Source: Karalla daura | Taxonomy: Eukaryota > Chordata > Actinopteri > Chaetodontiformes > Leiognathidae | DNA: 64,000 nt | Assembly: GCA_029224185.1 (NCBI GenBank) | Contig: CM055193.1 | Coordinates: forward strand, 16,833,669-16,897,668 | Direction of reading: 5' to 3' | Shown here: positions 21,958-37,630 of the stretch, in pieces | Numbering within the stretch: position 1 is the stretch's first letter | Layout: the number at the start of each line of letters is the position of its first letter | Position numbers and translations under genes: made by a program | Notes under the pieces: model-generated | What the model was told of the DNA's origin: nothing | The model's input: the letters and a program-made list of their open reading frames with translations, nothing else | The model's database searches: none

Positions 21958-24284
21958 GCAGACACACACCTTTCCTCTTCTGGAACATGATGTAAAAGTA
22001 CAAGCAGACTGAGGTGTGTGTTTATGAGTGTTGATGTGTATTGATGGGGACATGCGTCCTGACATTAGCCAGCGTGTTGAAAGGTTTATGTTGTGGCTGT
22101 TTGTGTAGCTGTGTTTGACAGTCTCGCCAAGTGTTTCTATTGTGCAACTTTTCACTTTAAATGTCACACGCACACACACACACTGACACATACAGATGCT
22201 GTTTTATGTTGTATATGTTGTCTGATTTGTCTAACAGCCTGTGTAGTCGTGTGCAGATGTGTGTGTGTGTGTGTGTGTGTGTATGAGTGGGTGTGCCTCC
22301 GTGCAGGCTTGCGTGACCCTTCGACTGTTTTTATTTTTGCAGGGGAATGTGAAAAAAAAAGAAAAAGCACCCGTGTCTTTGAGTGCAAGTGAGACAGATA
22401 GACTATCTCGCCGGTATGTATACGCAGTACATATGGGAGTGTGGTTGCACGCATCTGTGAACGTGTGTGTGTGTCTGTGTGTGTGTATTCTGGTCAGTCG
22501 GAGCGTGGGAATGTGGTGAAGGATTTCTGCGGTATTTTTAATGTTTGTTATTAAATATTACCACAAGGGACCATGACCAAACCCCAGACACTCCTCCTCC
22601 TCCTCCCCCTCCTCCTCCTCCTCCTCCTCTTCTGTCTCTCCTCCTCCTCATATAACAATGAAACCAGTAAGTGGTTGAAATAACAAAGTCGGAAACAAAC
22701 TATGGTGGTCAAAAGTTAAAATTACAATTAGGCAGCAAAACTATGGAGTGACACGGAGAAGCAGCAGGTGGAGAAACTAGAGTTGGGATACACAGCAGGT
22801 CTGTACATGTACAAGCTCCAGAGAGGAGGTGAAGATAGAGGTTGAGACACAGATAGAGAGATGTGTGAAAGGTGTCTTAGATACTAGATACTATCCTGTT
22901 GATAACACAAACTCCAAGTTAAAAAAAAAAGGAGGAGGTGTTTCAGTTGCTGCTGGTTTTATTTTCTGTCCATTTCCAGCCTAATTTTACTAAATTACTT
23001 GACTGTGTGTAGAAAAGCTGTACTTTTTTGACGGGAAACGTTGAGCAAGAAGCAAGAAGGAGGCCAAACATAGTTGATCAAACAAAGGGTCTATTTTGTA
23101 ATTCTTCTTTTTTTTTCACCCTACAAAGCCTGTTAGAACCACACCCAAACACCCTGAAGACCATGAGGACCGAACTGAAGCGCTGTTCACAACCGTATCA
23201 AACGCCCGTCCTCTGCATCCTTCTTCAAGCGGATCCTTTAAACCCATCTCTACGAAATCACCTTCTCCAGTTACATCATCGCCCTCTTCACTGCCAACCG
23301 TCCACCACTCTGTTTGCTTTGTTACTCTGCTCTCATCCCTTGTTTCTGTCAAATGTATCCCTGTGTACAGTATTTCTCGTTAAAGCGTCTTTGTATCATT
23401 AGCAGTTGGTTGTTGCCATGACTCCAGCAGGTGGAAGCTTAAGATCAACCTGTTTGGAAAACTGAAACCTTTTTCCCTCCACTTTTGAATTGGGACCTTG
23501 AATTTGATCTTCTCCATGGCAACAACAGTAATCCTTCAAGCTGGACTTCAAGCAAGACGTCATGGGAAAGTAGAGATTCTCCTGATCCAAATGTAAATGG
23601 GTTGAAGATAAAATCAGTAGTTGGTGCAGGGAACGCCCAGAGCAGACAAACTCGTGATAAGATACCTGAGTCAGTTCACTCGATATGTCTCTGTTACAGG
23701 AGCTAACCGACAATTTTCAACGCGGTCACACTGGCAAATTTCTGCGAACAGTAGTAAAAGTAAAAGTTTCTCCGAGTTGTGTGAGGTATTGTTTGGCATA
23801 CAGAACGTAAAGATATACGGTCACTCCTCTCTGCATCTCATTCCTCTCGTGCTATGGTGTCATGAGTAACCTTCATACCAAAGTTTGCACAGTATCATGA
23901 CGTTCTAACCCCTGTTTTTGCGTAACGTCTATCTAACGTTTCATCACCTGACGGCCTGCAGGCGTCAGCCCTGTGATTCACATGGGGAGTCGAGGTCAGA
24001 TGAGAGAACAGACGATGTGCAGCCCTGTCTGTCCACAGTCAGAAACCGCAGCCACGGGAGGACGGGGAATCGGTCCGAGCTGCTCGTCTGGGGCGATAAG
24101 CAGAGCGGCTGTTTATCTGATGCTCCCAGCTTTGCTCTGCTGACGTCTCTACAGGATAGCGGCTACGTTGTAAAATTAGATCGCTGAGTCATCACATCAC
24201 GTCACTCCGCCGTCCAAAACGTGAACCGAGACTCCATGAGCTCCCGACACTTTCCCAGAATTACACTGAAAATAATGAAAGTGG
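20985..24284. other. Intergenic, microsatellite-rich
   Basis: No gene recognised. It holds GA runs near 21440-21465, a long CA run at 21840-21966, GT near 22256-22282 and a CTC tract near 22590-22650. Long frames here are short-repeat translations. Confidence 0.6.
21840..21966 (+). repeat. (CA)n microsatellite
   Basis: CA run of over 110 bases with a few CTCA interruptions. Confidence 0.95.
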
Positions 24285-24450
24285 GTACACAGTGGTTAGG
24301 TCTGGGTTCGGATCTCGTTAAGACTGCTCTACCAAGATTTGAACCCAGGAACTTCTCCCTTTCTTTGCAGTTTGCCTATTCTCCTTGTCCATGTGTTTTC
24401 TCCTACAGTCCAAAACATGCATGTTTAGGTTGGATGGTGACTTCTTCTAG
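24285..24450 (+). mobile_element. SINE-like repeat copy
   Basis: ACACAGTGGTTAGGTCTGGG, TTTGAACCCAGGAACTTCTC, TTTGCCTATTCTCC..TCCATGTG..TTTTCTCCTACAGTCCAAAACATGC and TAGGTTGGATGGTGAC follow the family order head-to-body. The tail is missing. Confidence 0.6.
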
Positions 24451-25507
24451 TTCTTCTGGTGAATGTTGTCCCCCGATGGGCAAAGCGGGTAATATCATGT
24501 CTGCATTCACAGGTCATTACTACTCCCTGATGAGGGTTTCCATGCTGCACTTGTCTTATTCCATGCATCGATTGTTGGTGTGCGTACATCCCGGCTCTGC
24601 TCGGGCTGCTGCTCGGTCGGAGCGGCTACATGATGTCGTCTCGTCACGGAGGAGCAGTTTGGGTGGAGCTGACAGATGGAGGGATTCATACCGTTACAGT
24701 AAACATCTTTTTTTACTTAGCAAAACGCAGAGGTCATTATTTTCTCCTTTCCGAGGCAGACTGCTTCCGCCCTGCAACTCTCACACCATCTAAATGCAGT
24801 TTTGTTTCTATGGTTTGCATTTACAATTACAGCTGGAATCACCAGCTGGACCCGGCTCTTCCTCCCATCCTGGCCACTTGGTATGTGTGTCACTGCGGCA
24901 AAGCACGAGCTTGATTTCCTGCCAAGGCAGATATACAACAGATCAGAGGTCGTATAAACAGGAATTCAGAAATCCACTGCAGAAGGGGATATTTTTAGTT
25001 GAATAATGTATATTAATTTTCTTTTGTTCGCCAGAAATCTGGAAATGGAAATGCTCCAGTGACATGAGGCAACCTTTGTTGCTTTGACATGGTTAAGATT
25101 CTTTTTTTTTTTTTTTTAGCTTTCTTTGGCAGCTACTCTTGGTCATTTCAACTTCTAATAGTTTCCTTGCCTTCTCGGGTTGCAGTTTACTTTCAGCATC
25201 GGGATATTTTAAGTGTGTTTTCACATCTTGTTCGGGACTCGTTTCAGCATCAGTCGTTGAGAGAAGATCCGAACCTGATGCAGAGTGTGCTCCACCTTTA
25301 CGTTGCTACCCTAATTGCACTTTTCCAGCCCCATCCCGCCTGCATTTGGAGTGCAGACTCGTGTCGCAAACTTTCCACAGTAATCCTCACATCCTCCCCA
25401 TCAGCCTCACTTCTTTGTCATGTCACTCGCTTCCATCTGTTCACAACTTTCTCCAGTCCTGCGTTTGTTCCCCACATCTCGCTGCCTCTCAGCTATCTTC
25501 ACCCCCC

Positions 25508-25539
<32 letters not shown>

Positions 25540-27004
25540 GTCTCTTTTTTTTTAATTCAAGAAGTATGTGAGAGCGCAATCACGGAGACTTCAAGCTTTT
25601 CCGCACAAGCAGCCAAATTTATCCTTGTGGTTTTCCGCATGTTTATTTTGGGTTTTCTTGAGGGACGACATATCTGCGGGAAAACCAAACGGCCCGGAGC
25701 GGGTGCTTTCCCTCTGGGGATCATCGCGGCGCAGGGTAAAAATAGGAAAGTCTTTTTTGGGAGATGGAATTAAGAATTGGTGAGCGCCTCCCGTGGGTCC
25801 CGCTCTCTCAGAGCCGGGGCCCGGGCGGGAGAGATCATCACTCACTTATTCCTCTGTTTATTTGTTTGTTTGTTTACCCCTCTGTCTCCATCCCACAGTG
25901 CATGCGAGAACAATGATCTGGGTCGTGTTGTAGAAACAATACAAAGGCACTGCAGGCGCGGTTTGGCGCTTTAATATGGCTGTAATTTCTCAGAACAATT
26001 AGCAGCGAAACTGCACATAATGAGTTTACACGAAGCGGCGTTTGGAAAGAGATTAAAGGCATCACTCCTCACTGCTCCTCCGCTTATTCCTTGATTCCCC
26101 CCCCCCCCCCGGCTGCTGGATGCAAACTGCGATGGGAGAATTCATGGCTGTCGTCCCTCTCAGGAGCTCTCCCGCACTTTCCCTCAGGTTTCTCTTTCAG
26201 CTGAACTCGATGGCTGTCGTTGTAGGATGTGTGTGTGGGTTGGGAGGAATTCTGGAATAGGAAAAAAACCTCCTCCGCTCTGACTTGTTGGTTTGACCTG
26301 TGTTTAACATGCTGTCTGCTACGGCAATCTGCTACTACTACTACTACTACTCCTACCGCTGCTGCTGCATTCATGGAAACTGTCGGTGAGCAGGGTGGGC
26401 GACCTGCTCGGATTGCATTGAGGCGGCTGGTGGGCGAGCAAACGCTTTCGCTCGCCCAGATTTCTCCAGCAGCTCGCCTGCGGAAGTCTTTATAATATCT
26501 GACTGTGCTGATACTGGCCTTGATCCAGAACTGTCATCGCTGTGATGGAGGTTCCTCCCTGCGAGACCTTTGACCTCTGATAATTCATTCCTCACTTAAA
26601 GGCAGTAATGTGAGTTTTCCAACCAGTGAATGAGTATGAAAGCTCGCCTCGCCATTAAGCTGTCAACACAGGCAGAAAGAATGTCAGAGCTTCAGCGTTC
26701 ACTCACGAGCTTTAATGTTGCTCTAAATCCAGCAGCTAAACACTGAATATTTGCAATTACTCAACATGGAAATGTACAAATTACATTCCTCTCCTACATA
26801 GTATCTCCAATCATAAATTATTCACGTTAGGTCTATAGCCGGTTGCTACTTGCTTAATAGGAAGAAGGAGACCCACCAGTCAAACAGTGTACACATAATT
26901 TCCAACTCATTGTTTGAGCTTTTATTTTATGAGACCATTATCCAAATAAAGCCACACGTTGGTTGAGCTCACAGCCCTGGTTGGACTTTCTATGTGGAGT
27001 TAGC
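24451..27004. other. Intergenic stretch
   Basis: No coding exon recognised. It contains a T run (about 25102-25118), a CT run at 25509-25542 and a near-perfect DR1 half-site pair at 26564-26576. A block with TTAATATGGC.., ATAATGAG.. around 25960-26060 looks complex rather than repetitive. Confidence 0.55.
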
Positions 27005-27235
27005 ATTTTTTTCTGCATGCCTTTCTCGGGGTACTCTGGTTTCATCCTACAGTCTTATAAAATGCACAGTTAGGCCGATTGGAGAATGTAAATTGCTCCA
27101 AAGTGTGAGTGTGAATGGACTGACAACTTGTCCAGGGTATATTTTCTGCCTTTGCTCTACAGTATGTGTGCTAGAGACTGAAGCTGATCCCCACAACACT
27201 GTCAACTTTCACAGTTTTATAATGGATGGATCATC
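27005..27235 (+). mobile_element. SINE-like repeat copy (body and tail)
   Basis: Body text in family order: GGGTACTCTGGTTTCATCCT, ACAGTC.., TTAGGCCGATTGGAGAATGT, GTGTGAGTGTGAATGGACTG, TGTCCAGGGTATATTTTCTGCC, ending ATGGATGGATC. It shares the exact string CTACAGTATGTGTGCTAGAG with the copy at 41816, which marks a subfamily. Confidence 0.65.
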
Positions 27236-27239
27236 CAAA

Positions 27240-30280
<3,041 letters not shown>

Positions 30281-30282
30281 TT

Positions 30283-30936
30283 GTCATTCCTCAGATCTCT
30301 AATGAGGCAAGACTTGAGATGGATAAAGTATAAGGTCTGGAGGATGTATCTAGTGCTATTCTGAATGTGATAGGTGAAAAAGCATCTGGACCCGATGGCC
30401 CCCCTAATAAGATGTTTAGGGAACAAAAAGTCAAATGTATAAACTGTACTTAATATAATCCATGCATGAGAAGGGTCCTGTCTATCGATGAAGACAAAGT
30501 GTTTTACAGAGTGGAATGGCCCTGTCTAGTAGATGTGCTTAAACGCTTTGGATTTGGTGATTTTTTCTGTACATGGGTTGAAATTATATCTGTTGATTTA
30601 GTATCAAAAGTATCGACAAATGATTCGATCTTTTTGCCATTAAAGCTTTTCTGTGGCACGAGACAAGGCTCGCCAATTTTGCTTCTTCTTCTTGCATTAG
30701 CTATGGAACCTTATGCGAGAGCTATTAGATCACACTGATCAATACGTGGTATTAAAACGGGGGACTTAGAGCATTGTTTTGCCTTGTACGTGGACGACGA
30801 GGTAGTTTTCTTATCTTATCTTGAGAAACCATCCCTCCTGCAGCTGAACAGTCAATTTGGTAACTTCTCTGGCTTCGAAGTAAACAATGATAAATCTTCT
30901 ATTATGTCACTATGCCCCATCCATTTGCAAACGTGA
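30283..30936 (+). pseudogene. L1-type LINE reverse transcriptase remnant
   Basis: Frame 30283 onward carries the ordered boxes of a non-LTR retrotransposon reverse transcriptase: IPQIS..LEMDK, ASGPDG (the PGPDG box), DEDKVFYRVEWPCL (the DAEKAFDRVEW box), VLKRFGFGDFF, GTRQGSP (the GTRQGCPLSP box), LALAMEP, then LYVDDEVVFL (the YADD catalytic box, here YVDD) and NSQFGNFSGFEVNNDKSS. Stop codons interrupt it at about 30331, 30442 and 30736, and the segment between the PGPDG box and the VEW box is much shorter than in the family, so part of the domain is deleted. Endonuclease and ORF1 are absent. It is a dead, 5'-truncated copy; the flanks to about 31870 may belong to the same insertion. Confidence 0.8.
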
Positions 30937-31429
30937 CTGAAGCTTTTTATTTACTCGGTTACTGAAATAACACTCTTTCTGAATATGTAATTCCTCGTCT
31001 GATTAAGTCTCTTGCAGTGGGGGTGGCTCTCCTGTGTCCTTTTTCTGTAATTCTTTCTCAGCTGTATAGGCAGGACTTCTGTGTGGGGGTTTATGTACAG
31101 TACACGCTGTGCCTCACATTTCTGCAAAAACACTCTGAGCCTTGAATAGATTAAAAACAAAACTGTGTGTGGAAAAGTGACTCATTATCACTGAGAGTTT
31201 CATCCCTTCATTCAAAGATACTTTCAGATCCCCATCACCAATATAGTTTCTTCTCTATGAGGGTATAATGGATCTAGATATATTAGAGTTTTTTGTCACC
31301 CTCACTTAGAGCACAGTCCTCCACCTCCATCAACCCATTATCTTACCCACTTTGTATTTTAACAATGTTGCAGAGATCTGCTCAAGGGTGAAGGCAGGGG
31401 ATATACAGCCTGGACTGATCAGCAGTTCA

Positions 31430-31590
31430 TTACTGCAATCACCTCTTTCACTCACACGTAGGGGCAATTTCACCTCAACATGCATGATCTTTGGACTGTG
31501 GGAGGAAACCAGAGTAAGCAGAGAAGAATATGAAACACTACACAGGAAGGTCCTCAGTCCAGCCTGGGAGGCAAATCCAGATGCTTGTGG
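31430..31590 (-). mobile_element. SINE-like repeat copy, minus strand
   Basis: The minus strand reads CTCTGGTTTCCTCCCACAGT, CCAAAGATCATGCATGTTGAGG, AATTGCCCCTACGTGTGAGTG, the body text of the family, preceded by a poorly kept head. It lies just downstream of the LINE remnant. Confidence 0.6.
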
Positions 31591-31679
31591 CAGATCATTT
31601 TGAATAGGGAGATATGTAATGGCAAAGATAGTGCATATCTAGCCCCCTTACACAAACAGCCAATCACTTGAGTTTTCAC

Positions 31680-31790
31680 AGCTGCACTACGTATATACAT
31701 ATATATACGTTGGTGTCTGTGTGTGTGTGTGTCTATATATAAAGTATATATGTGTGTGTGTGTGTGTACATGTGTATATACTATGTGTGT
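31680..31790 (+). repeat. TA/TG-rich imperfect repeat
   Basis: Alternating TATATA and TGTGTG runs. Confidence 0.85.
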
Positions 31791-33194
31791 CATAATGTTT
31801 TTTTGTTAGTTGTTGGTTTGTGTCCAATTTCACTGGCCATCATGTATTTTTTTCTGTCTTTCTGTCACATTAAAGGGAGGGTGTGACTCGGTCCCCAATC
31901 ATTGAGCTAGAGGTCTGGGCTCCTTGGGCTTTTCATTGTGTTACCAAAATGTCCGCCGAGTGCCATGACTTGCCTGTGATGAAACTGACTGTTGAGGCCC
32001 GGGCCATTAGGCTACTATATTTAGGCTATTAGGCTCAGGGACGACAGTGGGTCCTCCCAAAGCTGATTCAGACGGTTGCCTGGCAACCAGAAAAACGCAG
32101 CAAACTGCCACTTTATGTCATCGCAGCGAAACAGTCCCTTGCATTGTGTGAGCGACTGTGTGCCTGCCGTTGTCTGTTTAAAGTCAAAAGAAAAAAGTGA
32201 GAGTCAGTCATAAAGTCATGAGAGTTTATAAATCTTAAATGAAAACCTGGAAGCTCCGCGCACTGTTGACAAAGTGCAGCGTATTCTGTGACAACGTGAC
32301 TGCATCTGCCGATGACGATCATATAATAAGCCCCAGAGTCCGCTGCAGTGGCTGGATCGTGCATACTGCGTAACTGATTTGCGTAAGCCGATCTGTATGT
32401 TGTCAGAGAGCGGATGCCAGGGGAGCAGCCCTGCTGCTCGCAGTTGCTCTGGAGGACCGTTTTTCGTTCCCCTCCTCATCAGATTTCTCAATCAAGTCGT
32501 TATCGCCTCTCATTCCACACATATGATTTTAAACAGATAATCATCTAATGGCACGAGTCCCACGTGCAGATGTCTAATCAAGCGCTTTCTGGCAAAATCC
32601 CCTCTGCCCTGGGTCGGCATTGCTCAAACGCTCGGCTGACAAACCAAAGAAAACATGAACTCCCGTAGACACGAGCCGATATGCGGCTTTGTCAACTCCA
32701 CTTAGTGGTGCCGCAGGTGTTTCCAACAACAAAGTGTGTGATCGTGCAGATACAGACACCTCCAACTTGGTGGCTTTAAACCATGAGAGCCCACCGCTGG
32801 TAAACCAACATACAGTATAGTTTCTCCCTATAGCACGTATAGAGGAGCAGAGTTTGCTGCTGCTCTCGAGTTTATCTCCAGCTTGAATCTGCACATGCAC
32901 AACGTGCAGGAAAACACTTGAATGACATCAGTTTTTACTCTTTTCATTTGTTTTTCTCGCCCACAACTCTCTTCACACACTCACATCCACAAACACACAC
33001 ACACACCCACACACACACACACATCTCGCTTTACAACATTTTCTCTCTGTCGGGCCCCTACACACCCGCCCACATGGATAAACACACACACACTCCTCCT
33101 TCCCTTTCCCTCCCTTGTCTGTAATCCTCGCAGCTGTTGCTCTTACTCACACTGCTGCCTCCTCCAGACAAAACCTCATCTGTGTGTGTACAAA

Positions 33195-33226
<32 letters not shown>

Positions 33227-33569
33227 TCACAGATAGGAAAAACTGGGTTCTGAATGAAGGCAGCGAGTGAGGTGTGAATGAGAGGACGGGAGATGGAGAG
33301 GTGGAGGGAGAAAAATCCCCCTCCAGTTCTCCCCGGAGACAGCCTCCGTCCTCCCTTTCTCCCAGACCCATTGTGTTCCCTCCTCACCTCCTTCCTCTGC
33401 GCACCCATCTCCACATCCTCGGCAAGTATGCACGCAGCGTTCGGATATCGCAAATCTCTCAACTCCATCTGCCCTCGCTATGGATGTCAAGTGGAGAGCA
33501 CAATACGCAGCTAAATATAAAACAGAGATATTAGGCCCCTGAAACAACGGCTGTGGGTCGGACAGGGTT
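31791..33569. other. Intergenic stretch
   Basis: No gene recognised. A CA run lies at 32993-33023 and short GT and GA runs near 33200-33225. Confidence 0.55.
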
Positions 33570-33800
33570 CATTGCTGTTGTCGTCTCGGTGAATGGTGAA
33601 TGTCCGGTCCGTTGCAGGGCACACACACACACGCACACTATTCACCCTCACACTCTCACCTACAGGCAATTAATAGACTCCAGCTGACCTAAAATGGATG
33701 TTTAAGAGCATACATGAAGAGACGATGCAAATTCCACACAGAAAAGTCTTTGCTCTTACTAGGTTTCCAACCCAGGACTATGTGCTAAACACTCAAGCCC
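33570..33800 (-). mobile_element. SINE-like repeat copy, minus strand
   Basis: TGTCCGGTCCGTTGCAGGGC, CACACTCTCACCTACAGGCAATT, AGACTCCAGCTGACCT, GATGCAAATTCCACACAGAA, TAGGTTTCCAACCCAGGAC and GTGCTAAACACT follow the family order as read on the minus strand, from tail to head. Confidence 0.6.
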
Positions 33801-34839
33801 CATTTTCACTGAGTTTGACCAAAAAAGCGCCATAGTGCCTGCGGTGCAGGATCTTAAGGCGCCTCTCTTCTCAGAAGAGCTCGTTGGATTCTTCGCCACC
33901 CCCCTACACCTTTCCCACTATAGTATCTGAGCTGCATCCAATGACTTCTGTGACTTTCCAAAACCAACACATTTCACACCCACTTCTCCCCGGGGTTTGC
34001 GCACAGTCGCAGATATTAAAATATTATTGCGTCTTTAAGGCCACACCGCTCGAGGGTGCCGTTTTCTTTCCGATGCGGTCATCTCATATGGCTTTTCTCT
34101 CGCACTGAGACCTCCAGCGCAGTGATAGTTACATGACTGAGTGCTGCCGAGTCTGTGAAAACAGTTTCATATATTGAGGACAACAGACCACACATGTCAG
34201 GCTGACGTATGCATCACAAAACTGGGGCATGAGGTCTGAAATGATGAAAAAAAAAGAAAAATACGGTGGTGCCAGAGCTCGATCTACATTCAGAACTAAG
34301 AACCACATTTATACCTGGTATAAAGACATGTATGTGGGTGAAAATTGAATAATAATGAATAAATAATGAATAAATGCAGTATGACTGGGATAAGGCTGTA
34401 ACCTGGACTACCTCAAGAGGCATATACTGTACGGCACGCTCCCACGCTGTTTTTGTGAAACTGCTTTTTTTCAGGTGACTGTTCTCATTACGTTAACCGT
34501 GTCATGTATTTAGTTTGGGCACACCTCGGGCCTGATGTGACACCATGACACCAATCGGACGTACTGACTGAAGCGAACGGGAAAACACGCAAATGCTAGT
34601 TCTCAACATGGAGCTGAACTGTGTGAGCATTTACAGACTTGTACGATGGTACCTGTGCAGAGGAAGCAGGCGTGTGTGCCAACACAAAATGATGAGACGA
34701 TGATGAGATAAGACAACTTGATGATGATGCCAAAAATGTAAGTGTGCCCTCAGCTGTTGTCTGAGGAAACACTTCAAATGTCAGATTTGTAACTCATTAA
34801 GAGCCACATATGACAAGTGGCCTGAACCAGATGTGAAAT

Positions 34840-34960
34840 AATTGGATTGGGAAATTTAGAGTCTCCGACTGATTAAACATGTTCTGGACTGTAGGAGAGA
34901 AATACAATACCCAGAGGAAACCTATACACACGTGGGTAGAACATCCAAGTTCTCAGTCTG
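34840..34960 (-). mobile_element. SINE-like repeat fragment, minus strand
   Basis: ATTTAGAGTCTCCGACTGATT, AAACATGTTCTGGACTGTAGG, AGAGAAATACAATACCCAGAGG and AACCTATACACACGTGGGTA correspond to the inverted body of the family. Confidence 0.5.
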
Positions 34961-36256
34961 ACTACGATTGACAGTATTACCGTTCTTACCCTTGATGAGT
35001 ACCTGACTGATTCTGGTGGTTTGTTTTTGACCATTTGCCCCTGTGGTGAATACTCATCCCTGTGATCAGGACGTTATCCTGACAGTGGCGTCGTAAATTC
35101 TGTCTCCCAAACCTGCGGAGATGTTACACTGAACCACTTCAGTTCCTGTCGGCAGCTCCTCTCAGCCCTTCAATCCTCTCAATCCTCTCTCAAGTGCCGA
35201 GCGTTAACAAGCACTAAGGCCCCGAGTCCACAAACGCCCCGGTCATTATTCAGCCACAGAGTCTCTGGGCTTCATCTCCGTCGTGTCTTCGCCGCCTTTG
35301 ATTCCGGCTAATAATAATTCAACGATCCCCGGCTACCTGGTTGTAAAACTACCAGAAACCGAACTCCGAGGCTTGGAGAGTGGCTGCCTAAGTTTGCCTT
35401 AAGAGTAAATGAGCCACAGGTGCTGTCACTGTCGCTACAGAGCTGCCGTGGAACCCATTTTAATGGACTATATCAGATGTGCACGTTATAACCAGATGTC
35501 CAAATTCACACGTGTTATCGCACAGGAGACCCACGCACACACACACACACACACACATATACAGAGCACACACGCGACAGCACACTTTACTGTTTATTTC
35601 TCAGCAGGGGTTTTTTCGGGCCTTTTAATATTCAGCCGTCAGTCAGCTGACAGGTGTTTAAAATGGGTCATGCCTGACCTCATGGTGAGGCTGCTTTATT
35701 TAGTTTACATGTTTGCACTATGAAAAAAAGAGAGCTTCCTGCATTTTACCAGGAAGCCGATGAGCTCATCTCATCAGCTCTTGCGCGTTCGGCACTTCCC
35801 AGAAAGTGCTCCTTATGTGTGATCGGTGCGTGATTTGTGCCTGCTCCGTCCACTCGGTCATTTCCGAGGCCGCTTTACGCCTGCTGTAAACAGCCAGTGG
35901 AGCGCCGGGCAGACGAGGCCGTCTCCGCTCGGCCCTCCGACGTCTGTGTACATCGCTGGCAGCGTCGTGTACACACCGGTGTTTGGACGAGGCCGGGATT
36001 TATTTACGTCCGAGTAACAACAAACTGTTGAGCGCGCTGAAATATGGAGGCGGCGTTTCGCCCGGGCCCTGATCGCGAATGCGTCGTTATCCGACGGTTC
36101 ATCTCGCCGTTACGCAAGCGCTACGCAGCTCTGACGCCGGTTCGCTCCGGGGGGGTGTGGGGGGGGGTGGGCTCGCAGGGACACGTGGCTCGGAGCGGCA
36201 GGTGTCTGCTCAGTGTCACCAGGAAGTAAATGCCAGACACACATGTTGCAGAAAAC

Positions 36257-36310
36257 GGGGGGAGTGGGGGGGGGGGGGGGGTGGGGGGGGGGGGGGGGGG
36301 GGGGGGGTGG
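36257..36310 (+). repeat. Poly-G tract with rare T/A
   Basis: About 54 bases that are nearly all G, broken by single T or A residues. It could form G-quadruplexes and is also a place where assemblies often err. Confidence 0.9.
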
Positions 36311-37410
36311 ACGTCCGCTTTGTTGCCATGGCGACAGCACCGAGGCGGGTGAGTCAGACACGTCCTTGCCCTCATAACACGCACCAGTCAGTCAAGCATT
36401 TACTGCTATACATTGCGGATGACCTAATACGTGACTTTGTGTGTGTGAGGGTGTGTGCGTGCCCTGTGCGGCTCACTTGCAGTCGTGAAAAAGACTTGAC
36501 CCGTGATCGCAGACCGCTCCATGAAAGGTCAGAACCACACCACTTAACCCCGGCATCACACACATTTCCACACACACTCCCATGCGCCCAGTCCTTTCCC
36601 TTCCCCATCCATTCACCTAAAATCCCCCAACATATGGATGCTATAAATTCAAAGAGACCTATAAATTCTTGAGCAACACATTTCTTTTTTTTTTTTCTTT
36701 CTTTCTTGCTTTTTTTTTTTTCTTCCTGTGTGATTGTCCGGACTCCTCTGAGCTTGATGCTGGTTTTTATTAGACGTTAAAACCGTAACTCTTTCCAAAA
36801 GACAGCTGGCAGGATAAATGGAGCGTGGTATTGACGCCGACGCCGCGGCTTCAAACGGCTCTGTTGCACTTTTGTAAAGAAGTGAGAACCGTGGGCTGAG
36901 TTACGGAGCCAGGAGAAAAATAAGGTGCTGAGATGTTATTTTATTTATTTATATATATATCTATTCTTTTCATGAATGGCTGCGTTCATTCTTTACTAAT
37001 GGAGACGTAGCGCGGGCTACTCCGGTAGCTCGGGCCGACACGCGCGGCATCGGGAGGCATTAGCGGATGAATGTGTGGACGGAAAAGTGCTGAAAATGCT
37101 TGGAAATTCAAAACAATTCACCTAACTTCCTAAATTCAGCAGCCTTTCAGCGACGTCCAATCACACAAGATGACAAAACAATGTGTGTTGCTGTGTGTTG
37201 GGTAGGAAGTGAGTGAGTGAGTGCTGGGAAGCCGGGGAGTATTGCATGTCGGCTAACACTAACATTCTTTAAGTAGGTCAAGTAGAGAAGTGATTCCCAG
37301 CCTTTTCCATAAACCCACTGATGTAATGCTGACCTACAAAACAGCAGCAGCTGCTGGGATCAGGGGTCTGGACCCCATCTTATCCCCTCCTTCCTCCTCC
37401 TTGTCCTCCT

Positions 37411-37630
37411 CCTTTCCTTTCCTTTCCTTTCCTTTCCTTTCCTTTCCTTTCCTTTCCTTTCCTTTCCTTTCCTTTCCTTTCCTTTCCTTTCCTTTCCTTT
37501 CCTTTCCTTTCCTTTCCTTTCCTTTCCTTTCCTTTCCTTTCCTTTCCTTTCCTTTCCTTTCCTTTCCTTTCCTTTCCTTTCCTTTCCTTTCCTTTCCTTT
37601 CCTTTCCTTTCCTTTCCTTTCCTTTCCTTT
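37411..37630 (+). repeat. (CCTTT)44 pentanucleotide satellite
   Basis: A run of 220 bases of perfect CCTTT units. As an uninterrupted homopyrimidine strand with mirror symmetry it could form triplex (H-DNA). It is open in several frames on both strands (Leu-Ser-Phe-Pro-Phe and Lys-Gly-Lys-Glu-Arg repeats), which are not proteins. Confidence 0.98.

Noticed and set aside
36079..36672. 197-codon + strand frame
   Set aside because: Held open by the poly-G run; the rest has no recognisable domain.
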